DNA from: JBFXAF01 sp050178915
GTDB lineage: Bacteria > Pseudomonadota > Alphaproteobacteria > Rhizobiales > Rhizobiaceae
Length of the DNA: 41,616 bases
Assembly (NCBI GenBank): GCA_050178915.1
Contig: JBFXFO010000017.1
Location: 1 to 41,616, forward strand
Direction: 5' to 3'
Part shown: positions 26,596 through 35,247 of the stretch, piece by piece
How the letters are laid out: every line of letters begins with the position of its first letter
Numbering within the stretch: position 1 is the stretch's first letter
Translations under genes and position numbers: made by a program
The notes under the pieces: generated by a model
Database searches by the model: none
What the model saw: only the letters and a program-made list of their open reading frames with translations
What the model was told of the DNA's origin: nothing

Positions 26596-27969
26596 TCAGC
26601 CCAGCACCGACCCAATCGCATCGGCCGTCGCACGCACCACGATGTCGGCCTCCTCCTTCGTCAGGCAGAGCGGCGGGGCGAAGCCGATGATGTCGCTCTG
26701 CGGCATGGCGCGACCGATGACGCCGCGTTCGAGCATCGCCGCGGCCACCTGCGGCGCAATCTTCCTTGCGGGGTCGAAGAAGACGCGGTCGGCCTTGTCT
26801 TCGACGAGTTCGACGGCCGCGAGCATGCCGTCGCCGCGCACATCGCCGACATTGGCATGGTCGCCGAGCGCCTTCTGCAGCTCGGCACGGAAGTACGGAC
26901 CCACTGCCGCCGCATTGTCCACCAGCCCGAGTTCGTCGATCACCTCAAGGTTGGCCACGCCGGCGGCGGCGCAGAGCGGATGCGCGGCATAGGTCCAGCC
27001 ATGCCCGATCGGCCCGAGCCTGTCAGAGCCCTGCACCAGCACCTGCCAGACCTTGTCGGACACGATGACGCCCGACAGCGGCGCGTAGGCCGAGGTCAGT
27101 CCCTTGGCGATGGTGATCAGGTCGGGCGCGATGCCGTAGTGGTCGGAGCCGAACATCATGCCCATGCGGCCGAAGCCGGTGACAACTTCGTCTGCGACCA
27201 GCAGCACGTCGTACTTCTTCAGCACCGCCTGGATCTTCTGCCAGTAGCCCGCCGGCGGCGGCACGATGCCGCCCGTGCCGAGGATCGGCTCGCCGATGAA
27301 CGCGGCGATCGTGTCCGGACCTTCCGCGAGGATCATCTCTTCGAGCCTGTCGGCGCAGAACTGAGCGAACTGCTCCTCGCTCAGCGAACGATCCTCACGG
27401 CGGAAGTAATAAGGCGCTTCCGTATGGAGGATCGGCGCGCGCGGTAGGTCGAAGGGGTTGTGGAAGACGTGCAGGCCGGTGAGCGAGCCGGTCATGATCC
27501 CCGAGCCATGATAGCCCCGCCAGCGCGAGATGATCTTCTTCTTCTCGGGCCGGCCGAGCACGTTGTTGTAGTACCAGATCAACTTGATGTTGGTCTCGTT
27601 GGCGTCGGAGCCGGAGAGCCCGAAAAAGACCTTCGACATGCCCTCAGGCGCGCGGTCGATGACCATCTTCGCCAGCGTGATGGAGGCGTCCGACCCGTGT
27701 CCGGCATAGGCGTGGTAGTAGGCGAGTTGCTTTGCCTGCGCCGCAATGGCGTCGGCGATCTTCTGGCGGCCGTAGCCGACATTCACGCAGTAGAGCCCTG
27801 CGAACGCATCGAGGCTGGTACGGCCGTTCACGTCGGTCACGTAGACGCCCTCGCCGCCGGCCATGACCCGCGTCGGCGACTCGCCGCGCGCGTGCATGCC
27901 CATATGCGTCGAGGGATGGAAAAAGTGGTCGCGGTCCCAGGCGGTGCGCTCATTGGAAAGGTCGGACAT
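26596..27969 (-). CDS. Class III PLP aminotransferase (omega-amino acid/polyamine type)
   Basis: Encodes 457 residues of the class III fold. PLP-binding residues are Asp260 (LLVADEVVTGFGRMG) and Lys289 (LITIAKGLTSAYAPLSG); SGSDANETNIKL binds the cofactor phosphate. The family includes putrescine, beta-alanine and omega-amino acid:pyruvate transaminases; the closest style is the SpuC-like group, but the substrate cannot be fixed. The start at 27969 is firm because of the strong ribosome site AGGAGG seven bases upstream. The frame stays open further to 28392, but that part lies over the glutamine-synthetase-like gene and is not coding. It follows that gene by 55 bases and belongs to the RpiR-controlled leftward operon. 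Confidence 0.92.
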   Translation of the reverse strand: MSDLSNERTAWDRDHFFHPSTHMGMHARGESPTRVMAGGEGVYVTDVNGRTSLDAFAGLYCVNVGYGRQKIADAIAAQAKQLAYYHAYAGHGSDASITLAKMVIDRAPEGMSKVFFGLSGSDANETNIKLIWYYNNVLGRPEKKKIISRWRGYHGSGIMTGSLTGLHVFHNPFDLPRAPILHTEAPYYFRREDRSLSEEQFAQFCADRLEEMILAEGPDTIAAFIGEPILGTGGIVPPPAGYWQKIQAVLKKYDVLLVADEVVTGFGRMGMMFGSDHYGIAPDLITIAKGLTSAYAPLSGVIVSDKVWQVLVQGSDRLGPIGHGWTYAAHPLCAAAGVANLEVIDELGLVDNAAAVGPYFRAELQKALGDHANVGDVRGDGMLAAVELVEDKADRVFFDPARKIAPQVAAAMLERGVIGRAMPQSDIIGFAPPLCLTKEEADIVVRATADAIGSVLG

Positions 27970-28024
27970 CGGAAACCTCCTGAGGGAAACGTGACGTGGA
28001 TGGGAGTGGCCGGCAGCGCCGGCG

Positions 28025-29335
28025 TCAGTAGACCTGTTCGTAGAGGTCGCAGATCTCCGCCGGCGGCCGGCCGTCGAGGAAGGCGATCTCACCCTGCTTG
28101 TGCCTGACGTACATGTCGGCGAAGCCCTGCGGAAACCAGCCCGCGACGGTCGTGTTTTCGGCAAACCGCTGCAGCGCTTCCGGCAGCGATTGCGGCAGCC
28201 GCAGATAACCGCGCGCCGCGAGCGCGGCGGTGTCCAGCAGCGACAGGTCTTCGGTCGTCGCGTCGGGCGTCGACAACCCTTCCTCGATGCCCTGCACGCC
28301 GGCATGCACGATGGCCGCGAGCTGCAGATGCGGGCTGGCGGCGGCGTCCGCCGCGCGGAACTCGAAATTGAACTGCGCCGCCTTGGCGACATCGCTCATC
28401 TCCGACACCGGGCAGATGCGCACCGAGGCCTCGCGGTCGCGATAGCCGAGATTGTTGAAGGCCGCGCTCCAGCGGTGCGGCATCAGGCGAATGTAGGAGA
28501 CGATGCTCGGTGCGGTGATCGCCACGATCGAATCGAGGTACTTCAGCACGCCGGCGACGAAGCTGCCGGCCTTGGCCGCAAGCTCGTGCTTGCCGGCCGC
28601 ATCCCACGTCGCCGGTGTGTCGCCGTCGAGGAAACTCAGATGGATGTGCACGCCGTTGCCGACGCCGGCCGGGTCGCGGATCGGCGTGAACGTGATCTCG
28701 CGGTCTTCGCGGTGCGCCACCGCGCGCAGCAGTTCGCGCACGATTGTCACATTGTCGGCGATCCGCACACCACGCGCAGGCCCCATCGTAACCTCGAACT
28801 GCCCGGCGCCGAACTCGCGCATGAAGGTGTCGGGCTCAACTCCAGCGACACGCATCGCGGCGATCAACGTCTCGGCGAAACGGCGATTCTTGCGAAAGGC
28901 AGTCGTGGAGAAGCAGTCGCCCAGCACGGGAGCCGCGCCGCGGAACTGAAACTCCTGCTCGAAGGCGCCCTGCAGCGTCAGCCCGGTGACCCTGTGCAGC
29001 CGCTCCAGCGCAGCCTCGAGGATCGAGCGCGTGCACATCTCCCATGGCTTGCCGTCGGTGTGGCGGATGTTGCCGAGCACGAAATGTTCGACCGGCACGC
29101 CATCCTCGAAGTCGACGCGCACGCGCGCTGCCTCGTCCGGGATCAGCACGAGGTCGCCGAACGAACCGTAGGGGCTGTCGGAGATCGAATCGAAGCAGGT
29201 GATCTGCACGTTGGTCGGCGTCCAGCCGATGCCACGCTTCGTCCGCTTGTCGAACTGCACGGCGGGGAAGGCCTTGCCGCGCACCTTTCCGGCAAAGTCC
29301 GTGCAACACGCGATGATCATTTCCTCAGGCTTCAT
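28025..29335 (-). CDS. Glutamine-synthetase-family ligase (GlnT/PuuA-like)
   Basis: Encodes 436 residues. The catalytic domain shows GAFEQEFQFRG (metal ligands), FMREFGAGQFEVTMGP, GNGVHIHLSF and the YIRLMPHRWSAAF strand. GYRDREASVRICP follows, with Asp where most family members have Asn in the NRE(A) motif, then FNFEFRAADAAASPHLQLAA. The adenylylation loop of GlnA is absent. Such proteins often ligate glutamate to amines (PuuA, IpuC, GmaS types) instead of making glutamine. Being next to an aminotransferase, an RpiR regulator and amide hydrolases, a gamma-glutamyl-amine ligase role is inferred. Its start overlaps the regulator's end by 11 bases, so they are coupled. Confidence 0.9.
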   Translation of the reverse strand: MKPEEMIIACCTDFAGKVRGKAFPAVQFDKRTKRGIGWTPTNVQITCFDSISDSPYGSFGDLVLIPDEAARVRVDFEDGVPVEHFVLGNIRHTDGKPWEMCTRSILEAALERLHRVTGLTLQGAFEQEFQFRGAAPVLGDCFSTTAFRKNRRFAETLIAAMRVAGVEPDTFMREFGAGQFEVTMGPARGVRIADNVTIVRELLRAVAHREDREITFTPIRDPAGVGNGVHIHLSFLDGDTPATWDAAGKHELAAKAGSFVAGVLKYLDSIVAITAPSIVSYIRLMPHRWSAAFNNLGYRDREASVRICPVSEMSDVAKAAQFNFEFRAADAAASPHLQLAAIVHAGVQGIEEGLSTPDATTEDLSLLDTAALAARGYLRLPQSLPEALQRFAENTTVAGWFPQGFADMYVRHKQGEIAFLDGRPPAEICDLYEQVY

Positions 29336-30191
29336 TGCCGTCCCCGTTCTTCATTGTCGGCGGTGAAAGCCGCAGCGTGTCCCACGTCTCGATGCGCCCG
29401 CGCGTCGCCGGCCAGTCGGCCTGCGACACCTTCACGATCAGCGCCTCGATGAAGGCCACCGGACAAATTGCGGTGTCCCATGCCGTATCGTTTTCGATCG
29501 GCAGCGCGACCACATGGTCGCTGTGGCGTGCGATCGGCGACATCCACTTGTCGGTGATCAGCACGATGGTCGGATGGCGCGTACTCTCGATGCGCTCCGC
29601 CAGCCGCGCGAGATCGGGCTGATAGCGGCGGAAGTCGAACAGCACGACCACGTCCTGCTTGCGCATCGAGAGCACCTGGTCCGGCCAGTCTTCCTGATTG
29701 GCCGGCAGGTGGTGGATGCGCGGGCGTATCTGCCGCAGATGCTGCGAGAGCAGTCGCGCTATGCTGTCGCTGATGCGTCCGCCGAGCAGGAAGATCGCAC
29801 GCGCCGGATCGGAGAGCAGCGCCGCGATGGCATCGAACTGCGCCTGCGAAACGCTGGCCGCCATCTGCCCGAGAATGCCCGCCGCGCGGAGCGCATAGTC
29901 GGCGACGAAATCGCCGTCCCCGAGCTTTTCCGTCGCCTTCAGGTCTAGCGGCGAACGGCTGGCTTCGCGCAATTCGGCGATCAGCTGGCGCTGGAACTCC
30001 TGATAGCCACCGAAACCGATCTTGCTGACGAAGCGCGTGATCGACGGTGCGCTGACACCGGTTCGCTCCGCCAGTTCCTGGATCGTCTGCAGCGCGCCGA
30101 ACGGATAGTCGGCCAGCACGGCGTTGGCGATCTTGCGCTCGCTTGCGGTCAGTTTCGCGGCTTCCTGCCGGATCGTCTCACGCACGGTCAT
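29325..30191 (-). CDS. MurR/RpiR-family transcriptional regulator
   Basis: Encodes 288 residues. The N-terminal helix-turn-helix domain (LTASERKIANAVLADYPFGA, ELAERTGVSAPSITRFVSKI, GFGGYQEFQRQL) is the HTH_6 of RpiR regulators. The C-terminal SIS domain (~115-270; AIFLLGGRISDSIARLLSQH, VVVLFDFRRYQPD) would bind the effector. SIS domains usually bind phosphosugars, but many rhizobial members control amino-compound catabolism. ATG 30191 is preferred over GTG 30227, because a promoter at 30242-30269 would start transcription only about seven bases before that GTG. It is the first gene of the leftward operon and faces the rightward genes, so it probably controls both. Confidence 0.92.
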   Translation of the reverse strand: MTVRETIRQEAAKLTASERKIANAVLADYPFGALQTIQELAERTGVSAPSITRFVSKIGFGGYQEFQRQLIAELREASRSPLDLKATEKLGDGDFVADYALRAAGILGQMAASVSQAQFDAIAALLSDPARAIFLLGGRISDSIARLLSQHLRQIRPRIHHLPANQEDWPDQVLSMRKQDVVVLFDFRRYQPDLARLAERIESTRHPTIVLITDKWMSPIARHSDHVVALPIENDTAWDTAICPVAFIEALIVKVSQADWPATRGRIETWDTLRLSPPTMKNGDGNEA

Positions 30192-30241
30192 CGCACGCTG
30201 CCGCCCATTTCTTTCTGCAATTTTCACTCACGGAGCCCGCA

Positions 30242-30269
30242 GTTATCCACCTTGAAAAAAATTAGTCAA
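30242..30269 (-). promoter_or_regulatory. Candidate promoter of the RpiR operon
   Basis: On the minus strand TTGACT (30269-30264) and GATAAC (30247-30242) are 16 bases apart. The -35 box forms the left arm of the dyad at 30264-30290, so a protein bound to the dyad would block it. Confidence 0.45.
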
Positions 30270-30290
30270 ACAAGGATTGGTTGATTGACT
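30264..30290. promoter_or_regulatory. 27-bp dyad, likely RpiR operator
   Basis: AGTCAAACAA (30264-30273) and TTGATTGACT (30281-30290) are inverted copies with one mismatch, centred on 30277. The dyad lies in the 157-base control region between the divergent regulator and hydrolase genes. Each arm ends in TTGACT reading outward, a -35 box on both strands, so one bound protein could repress both directions. Confidence 0.55.
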
Positions 30291-30348
30291 CTGATCCAAA
30301 AGTTTCCTTCATTTGTCAGACAGTGTCAGTCGCATCGACCGGGCGGGA

Positions 30349-31167
30349 ATGTTGCAGTATTCCGACATCGCGACCTCCAAGTTGGCAACCAGGTTGCTGA
30401 CCTCGCGCGATCCCCAGCCGGTCGAGCTGATCAATGCCGATGGCGCCGCCCCGTTCGTCCTGTCTTGCGAGCATGCCGGCCGCGCCATCCCTGAGGCGCT
30501 CGGCGACCTGGGCGTCGCGCCTGCCGACATGGAGCGGCACATTGCCTGGGATGTCGGAGCCGAGGCCGTCTCGCGCGCGCTGTCCGACCTGCTCGACGCG
30601 CCGCTGCTCCTGCAGCGCTACAGCCGTCTCGTCATCGACTGCAACCGGCCGTTCGAGGCGCCGGACTGCATGCCCGCCGTCAGCGACGGAACCGCCATTC
30701 CCGCGAATGCCGCGCTCACCGACGACGATCGCCAGCTCCGTTTCGAGGAAATTCACCAGCCCTTCCACGACGCATTCACCGGGCTGCTCGACCGCCGTGG
30801 CGTGGCCGGCATGCCGAGCGTGCTCGTCTCGGTCCATTCCTTCACGCCGCGTCTGCTCGGCGGCAGGCAGCGGCCCTGGGCGCTCGGAGTGCTGTCGAAC
30901 CGCGATGCCAGCTTCGCCGAAAGCTTCCTCGACGAGTTCCAGGCGCGCCATCCCGATATCATCTCGGCGCACAACGAGCCTTACGTCGTCGAGGACATCT
31001 CCGACTACACGATTCCCGTGCATGGCGAGCGGCGCGGCCTGCCGCACCTGCTGCTGGAAATCCGCAACGACCTGATCGCCGACGGCGCTGGCCAGTCGCA
31101 TTGGGCAAGGCTGCTGGCCGACACGCTGGTCGCCGCCCGAGCAAAGGACAATGACGATGGCCGCTGA
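30349..31167 (+). CDS. N-formylglutamate-amidohydrolase-family enzyme
   Basis: Encodes 272 residues of the zinc-dependent HutG/FGase family. Visible are the metal site FVLSCEHAGRAIP, the conserved WDVGAEAVSRALSDLLDAPL segment, VSVHSFTP with the second histidine, and HNEPYVVEDISDYTIPVHG. Classical members hydrolyse N-formylglutamate in histidine breakdown, but no hut genes are nearby; other members act on other N-acyl or amide substrates. ATG 30349 is listed. An in-frame TTG at 30313 lies where a rightward -10 box would be expected, so it is less likely. It is the first gene of the rightward operon and overlaps the next gene. Confidence 0.88.
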   Translation: MLQYSDIATSKLATRLLTSRDPQPVELINADGAAPFVLSCEHAGRAIPEALGDLGVAPADMERHIAWDVGAEAVSRALSDLLDAPLLLQRYSRLVIDCNRPFEAPDCMPAVSDGTAIPANAALTDDDRQLRFEEIHQPFHDAFTGLLDRRGVAGMPSVLVSVHSFTPRLLGGRQRPWALGVLSNRDASFAESFLDEFQARHPDIISAHNEPYVVEDISDYTIPVHGERRGLPHLLLEIRNDLIADGAGQSHWARLLADTLVAARAKDNDDGR

Positions 31168-31810
31168 TTTCCCCACGACGCGCGAACTGCCGCTCGAGCC
31201 GAAGAGCTCCGCGCTGCTCTTCATCGACGTGCAGAACTTCGCCGTGCGCCGCGACGGCGGCGAGTTCAAGGACGTCCCGGACAGCGACATCAACGGCAAG
31301 TATGCCTACTATTTCGAGCGCCTGAGATCGCTCGTCATCCCCAACATGCAGCGGCTGCAGAAGGCCTTCCAGGGCGCCGGCATCGAGGTGCTCTACACCA
31401 CCATCGAAAGCCTGACGAAGGACGGTCGCGACCGCAGCCTCGACTACAAGATCACGGGCTTCCACGTGCCCAGGGGCTCATGGGACGGCAAGGTGATCGA
31501 CGAGATCGCACCCGGCGACGACGAGATCGTGCTGCCAAAGACGTCGTCCAGCGTCTTCGTCTCCACCCACATCGACTACCTGCTGCGCAATCTCGGCGTG
31601 AAGCAGCTGGTGCTGTCCGGCCTTGTCACGGACCAGTGCGTCGAGTCCGCAGTCCGCGACGCCTGCGACCTCGGCTATCTGGTGACGCTCGTGCCCGATG
31701 CCTGCGCCACCTACACGCAGGAGCGTCACGACAACACGCTGCGCGCCATCAAGGGATACTGCCGACAGGTGAGCACCGACGACCTGATCAGGGAGATCGG
31801 GCAGAGCTAG
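31157..31810 (+). CDS. Isochorismatase-like cysteine hydrolase
   Basis: Encodes 217 residues from ATG 31157 (219 from the in-frame ATG 31151). The catalytic triad is visible, numbered from 31151: Asp26 (LLFIDVQN), Lys130 (VLPKTSSSVF) and Cys163 (GLVTDQCVES), with the cis-peptide at Val-Thr. These enzymes hydrolyse amides, ureides or nicotinamide-like compounds; the substrate is not determinable. ATG 31157 is better placed behind AAAGGA at 31143. Its start overlaps the previous coding end by 11 bases, indicating translational coupling. A deacylase follows 47 bases later, so three hydrolases for C-N bonds are co-expressed. Confidence 0.9.
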   Translation: MAADFPTTRELPLEPKSSALLFIDVQNFAVRRDGGEFKDVPDSDINGKYAYYFERLRSLVIPNMQRLQKAFQGAGIEVLYTTIESLTKDGRDRSLDYKITGFHVPRGSWDGKVIDEIAPGDDEIVLPKTSSSVFVSTHIDYLLRNLGVKQLVLSGLVTDQCVESAVRDACDLGYLVTLVPDACATYTQERHDNTLRAIKGYCRQVSTDDLIREIGQS

Positions 31811-31857
31811 ACGCGAGCAACACGCAAAGGCCGACGGACAAAGAGGGGAACCAAAAG

Positions 31858-33174
31858 ATGGCCAGTTCGGAAGACGCAGTGAAAGCAGCATGGAAGGCGC
31901 TCGACGCCGACCGTGGATACGCCACCGACCTGACGCAGAAGCTGGTCCGGGTTCCGACCGTGAACCCGAAATTCATCGTCGATCCCGCTCAGAACCAGGA
32001 GTCCAAAGCGCAGGACCTGGTCGAGGCCGAGCTGAAGTCGATCGGCATGTCCGTCGATCGTTGGGACGTCTTCGATGATCGCCCCAACGTCATCGGCACC
32101 ATCGCCGGGGAAGAAAAGAACAGCTTGCTGCTCTGCGGCCACATCGATGTCGTGCCGGTGGGCGATCGCAGCACTTGGTCCGTCGATCCGTTCGGCGGCG
32201 AGATCAAGAACGGCCGTCTCTACGGCCGCGGCGCGATCGACATGAAGAACGGCATCGCCGCCGCGATCGGCGCGGTACGCGCCATCCGCAAGGCCGGCAT
32301 CGAGCTCAAGGGCCGCGTCGCCATGCACTCCGTGGTCGACGAGGAAACCGGCGGCTTCGGCGCCATCGACGCAGTGAAGAAGGGCTACCTCGCCGAGGCT
32401 GCCATCATCACCGAACCGAGCTGGGGCGAGATCCAGGTCTGCGAAGGCGGGCTCGAATGGATCCGCATCACAATCACCGGTCGTCAGGGCCATTCCGCCT
32501 GGCGCTACAACGAGATCTGGCCGCAGCGCGACGAGCCGGCGCGCCTGCGCCCCGCGGTCAACGCGATCGACATCGCCGCCCGCTTCCTCGAAGCGCTGCG
32601 CCAGTTCGAAAGCTCGCGATGCCGCGCCCGTTCGCATCCGCTGCTGCCACCCGGCATGAACACGATCAATGTCGGCGTCATCCGCGCCGGCGCCGGCCTT
32701 GGTCCCGACGGTCTGCCCTTGATCATGACCAACCCGGCGATCATTCCGGACGTCGCGGTGATCGACCTCGACTACAAGTTCCTGCCGAGCCAGACGAGCA
32801 AGGAGATCCGCGCCGAGTTCGAGGCCTTCGTGCACCATTTCTGCCAGCAGGACCTCTGGCTGCAAGAGAATCCGATCAAGGTTCAGTGGGAGCTGGGCGG
32901 GTTGCACTTCCCGCCGATGAACACGTCGCCCGACCACCCGCTGGCGCAGTCGCTGCTTCGGCGCCGCACCGAACTGGGCGGCAAGCCCAAGATCGCCGGC
33001 TTCATCGCTGTCGCCGATTGCGCCCACTATGCGGGCGCAGGCGTCGATGCGATGATCTGCGGAGCCAGCGGCGACGGGTTCCACGGCACCGACGAATACG
33101 TGGACATCGCCTCCCTCGAGGAGACGACCAAGACACTCACGGCCGCCATCATCGACTGGTGTGGCGTCCGCTGA
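31858..33174 (+). CDS. M20-family deacylase (ArgE/DapE type)
   Basis: Encodes 438 residues of a dinuclear zinc amidohydrolase. Metal and catalytic residues are visible: His95 and Asp97 (LLCGHIDVVPVGD), Asp128 (YGRGAIDMKNG), the Glu162-Glu163 pair (VVDEETGGFG) and the last histidine in GDGFHGTDEYVDIA. RQGHSAWRYNE begins the dimerisation domain. Relatives remove acyl groups from N-acyl amino acids; here an N-acyl amine or amino acid derived from the imported compound is likely. GGGGAA precedes the ATG at 31858. It lies between the cysteine hydrolase and the binding protein in the same operon. Confidence 0.92.
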   Translation: MASSEDAVKAAWKALDADRGYATDLTQKLVRVPTVNPKFIVDPAQNQESKAQDLVEAELKSIGMSVDRWDVFDDRPNVIGTIAGEEKNSLLLCGHIDVVPVGDRSTWSVDPFGGEIKNGRLYGRGAIDMKNGIAAAIGAVRAIRKAGIELKGRVAMHSVVDEETGGFGAIDAVKKGYLAEAAIITEPSWGEIQVCEGGLEWIRITITGRQGHSAWRYNEIWPQRDEPARLRPAVNAIDIAARFLEALRQFESSRCRARSHPLLPPGMNTINVGVIRAGAGLGPDGLPLIMTNPAIIPDVAVIDLDYKFLPSQTSKEIRAEFEAFVHHFCQQDLWLQENPIKVQWELGGLHFPPMNTSPDHPLAQSLLRRRTELGGKPKIAGFIAVADCAHYAGAGVDAMICGASGDGFHGTDEYVDIASLEETTKTLTAAIIDWCGVR

Positions 33175-33203
33175 TCAAGCAGGCAGAAAAAAGGGGAACG
33201 ATC

Positions 33204-34436
33204 ATGAGACTCACTACGCTTAGAAATGCGCTTCTTGCGGCCGCCGTCGTGGCCGCCATGCCCGCCCTCGCTCAGGACAAGGTCACCAAGATCGGCATTC
33301 TGGCGCCGCTCACCGGTGGCGCGGCGGCAGACGGCAACGAGATGGTCAACGGCGCCAAGCTCGCCGTCGACGAGATCAACGCGGCAGGCGGCGTCGCCGG
33401 CTACAAGCTGGAAGTCGTCGTCGGCGACACGCAGAACCAGGAAGCCGACGCGGTGACCAGCGCCTTCGAGCGCCTTGCCGGTGATCCCGATGTCAACGCC
33501 ATGATGACCGGCTATGCCAGCGGCTCGAACTTCGAGATCGAGTTGATGGCCGAGCAGGAGATGCCGTACATCCTGTCGGCCAACTCCAGCCAGACCCGCG
33601 ACATCATCTCGCCGAGCCCGGACAAGTTCCCGACCGTGTGGTCGCTGACGCCGTCCTACGACGCCTACGAGACCGCAATGGTCCCGGTCGTCGAGCAGAT
33701 CGAGAAGAGTGGCATCAAGCTGCCGAACAAGAAGGCAGCGCTGATCTCCTCGGACAACCCGTACTCCAAGACCATCATGGACGGGATGAAGAAGAACCTG
33801 GAGGCTGCGGGCTGGACCGTCGTCTCGGCCGATCTCCTGCCCTTTGGCGAGATCAACGACTGGCGTGCCTTCCTTGCGCGCGTCCGCCAGGACGAGCCGG
33901 CCCTGATCGTCAACACCGACTACCTGCCGGGCAATGCCGCGAAGTTCGTGACCCAGTTCCTCGAGCAGCCGACGAACAGCCTGGTATTCATCCAGTACGC
34001 GCCGTCGGTGCCTGAATTCCTCGAACTGACCAAGGAGCACTCGACCGGCATCATGTACAACATGCTCGGGGGCCCGCTGGACGTGCCGAAGAACCCGCGT
34101 GCCGGCGAAGTCGCCAAGAAGTTCCAGGAGAAGTACGGCGTGGCGAGCGGTGCCTACGGCGTCGCGCTCTATGAGCAGGTCTATGTCTACGCCGAGGCCC
34201 TGGCCAAGGTGGGCGACGCCTCCAAGCGCCTTGAGATCGGCCAGGCCATCGGCGCGACCGAGAAGCAGATCGCCTCGGGCGCGCTGAAGTTCGACCCGGC
34301 GACGCACCTCGCGGTGCAGGGTGACGATGCGATCCCGATCCAGTTCTTCCAGATCTGGGACGGCCAGCGCAACCTGTTCTATCCGGAGGCCTACGCTTCC
34401 GGAGCGTTCCAGACGCCGCCCTGGATCAAGCAGTAA
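33204..34436 (+). CDS. Periplasmic binding protein of a Liv-type ABC importer
   Basis: Encodes 410 residues. A signal peptide (MRLTTLRNALLAAAVVAAMP, cleaved after ALA) directs it to the periplasm. The mature protein is a type 1 periplasmic binding protein: VTKIGILAPLTGGAAADGNE, VDEINAAGGVAGYKLEVVVG and DTQNQEADAVTSAFERL match LivJ/BraC and AmiC relatives. Many such proteins in rhizobia bind amides, ureides or aromatic acids rather than leucine, so the ligand should be judged from the adjacent hydrolases. AAGGGGAA precedes ATG 33204. A strong stem-loop after the gene separates it from the four membrane-complex genes and should raise its relative yield. Confidence 0.92.
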   Translation: MRLTTLRNALLAAAVVAAMPALAQDKVTKIGILAPLTGGAAADGNEMVNGAKLAVDEINAAGGVAGYKLEVVVGDTQNQEADAVTSAFERLAGDPDVNAMMTGYASGSNFEIELMAEQEMPYILSANSSQTRDIISPSPDKFPTVWSLTPSYDAYETAMVPVVEQIEKSGIKLPNKKAALISSDNPYSKTIMDGMKKNLEAAGWTVVSADLLPFGEINDWRAFLARVRQDEPALIVNTDYLPGNAAKFVTQFLEQPTNSLVFIQYAPSVPEFLELTKEHSTGIMYNMLGGPLDVPKNPRAGEVAKKFQEKYGVASGAYGVALYEQVYVYAEALAKVGDASKRLEIGQAIGATEKQIASGALKFDPATHLAVQGDDAIPIQFFQIWDGQRNLFYPEAYASGAFQTPPWIKQ

Positions 34437-34451
34437 GCATCGTGACAATCG

Positions 34452-34477
34452 ACCGCGCGGGCCTTCGCCCGCGCGGT
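34452..34477. terminator. Intercistronic GC-rich stem-loop after the binding-protein gene
   Basis: ACCGCGCGGGC (34452-34462) and GCCCGCGCGGT (34467-34477) form an 11-base-pair stem with loop CTTC. It is followed by TTCCTCC rather than a T run, so it is likely a partial terminator or an mRNA-stabilising hairpin. Such structures after binding-protein genes allow excess of the periplasmic component. Confidence 0.7.
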
Positions 34478-34503
34478 TCCTCCTTCCGGACAATCATCGC
34501 ACG

Positions 34504-35247
34504 ATGACAGCAACTCCGCTTCTCGAAGCTCGCAGCCTGACGCGCCGCTTCGGCGCCTTGAAGGCCGTCGATGACGTGTCTTTCAGCGTCCCGGCCGGAC
34601 AGGTGTTCGGCATCGCCGGACCGAATGGCAGCGGCAAGAGCACGCTGTTCAACATCATCACCGGAATTCCCTTCCCGCCCTCGAGCGGCGAGGTGCTGCT
34701 CAACGGCAAGCCGGTGCAGGGCATGCGCCCGCACCAGATCAGCCGGGCGGGCGTTCTGCGCACCTTCCAGAAGGATGCCGAGTTCGCCACGCTGTCGGCT
34801 TACGACAACGTCTATACGAGCGCCGTCTACTGCGCTGGATTTGGCCGCGCTGCGGCCGATGAGGCCGCGCGACAGGCGCTCGACGATGTCGAATTGCCGC
34901 CGTCGCGGCGCGGCAAGGCCGCCGCGGAACTCTCCGTATTCGAGCGCAAACAGTTGATGATCGCCTCGGCCATCGCCAGCGCACCCAAGGTGGTGTTGCT
35001 CGACGAACCCGCCGCCGGCCTGACCAAGCCCGAGGTCGCCGGCCTCTCCAAACTCATCCGCACCGTGCGTGGCCGCGGCATCACCATCGTGCTCATCGAG
35101 CACGTGCTGGCGCTGCTGCTGGACGTTTCGGAGCACCTGATGGTCCTGAATTACGGCAAGGTAATCGCCGAAGGCAGCCCGAACGACGTGGTGCGCGACC
35201 AGAATGTGGTCGAGGCCTATCTCGGAACCCGCGAGGCTGCGAAATGA
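34504..35247 (+). CDS. Liv-type ABC importer ATPase (LivG-like)
   Basis: Encodes 247 residues, one nucleotide-binding domain on the inner face of the inner membrane. Walker A is GPNGSGKST (39-47) and Walker B is VVLLDEPAAGL (~163-173), followed by IVLIEHVLALLL with the switch His. The ABC signature is unusual: at 143-147 it reads LSVFE (AELSVFERKQL) in place of LSGGQ or the LivG-type LSYGQ. LivG-like proteins normally lose Gly here less completely, so ATP use at that site may differ. The four-base ATGA overlap with the next ATPase shows coupling. Confidence 0.92.
   Translation: MTATPLLEARSLTRRFGALKAVDDVSFSVPAGQVFGIAGPNGSGKSTLFNIITGIPFPPSSGEVLLNGKPVQGMRPHQISRAGVLRTFQKDAEFATLSAYDNVYTSAVYCAGFGRAAADEAARQALDDVELPPSRRGKAAAELSVFERKQLMIASAIASAPKVVLLDEPAAGLTKPEVAGLSKLIRTVRGRGITIVLIEHVLALLLDVSEHLMVLNYGKVIAEGSPNDVVRDQNVVEAYLGTREAAK

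Noticed and set aside
27970..28392. Upstream extension of the aminotransferase frame
   Set aside because: It overlaps the glutamine-synthetase-like gene, is Arg/Pro/Ser-rich, and the strong AGGAGG before 27969 fixes the start.
33027..34493. 488-codon open frame opposite the binding-protein gene
   Set aside because: Antisense shadow; the sense strand has a signal peptide and a clear binding-protein family match.
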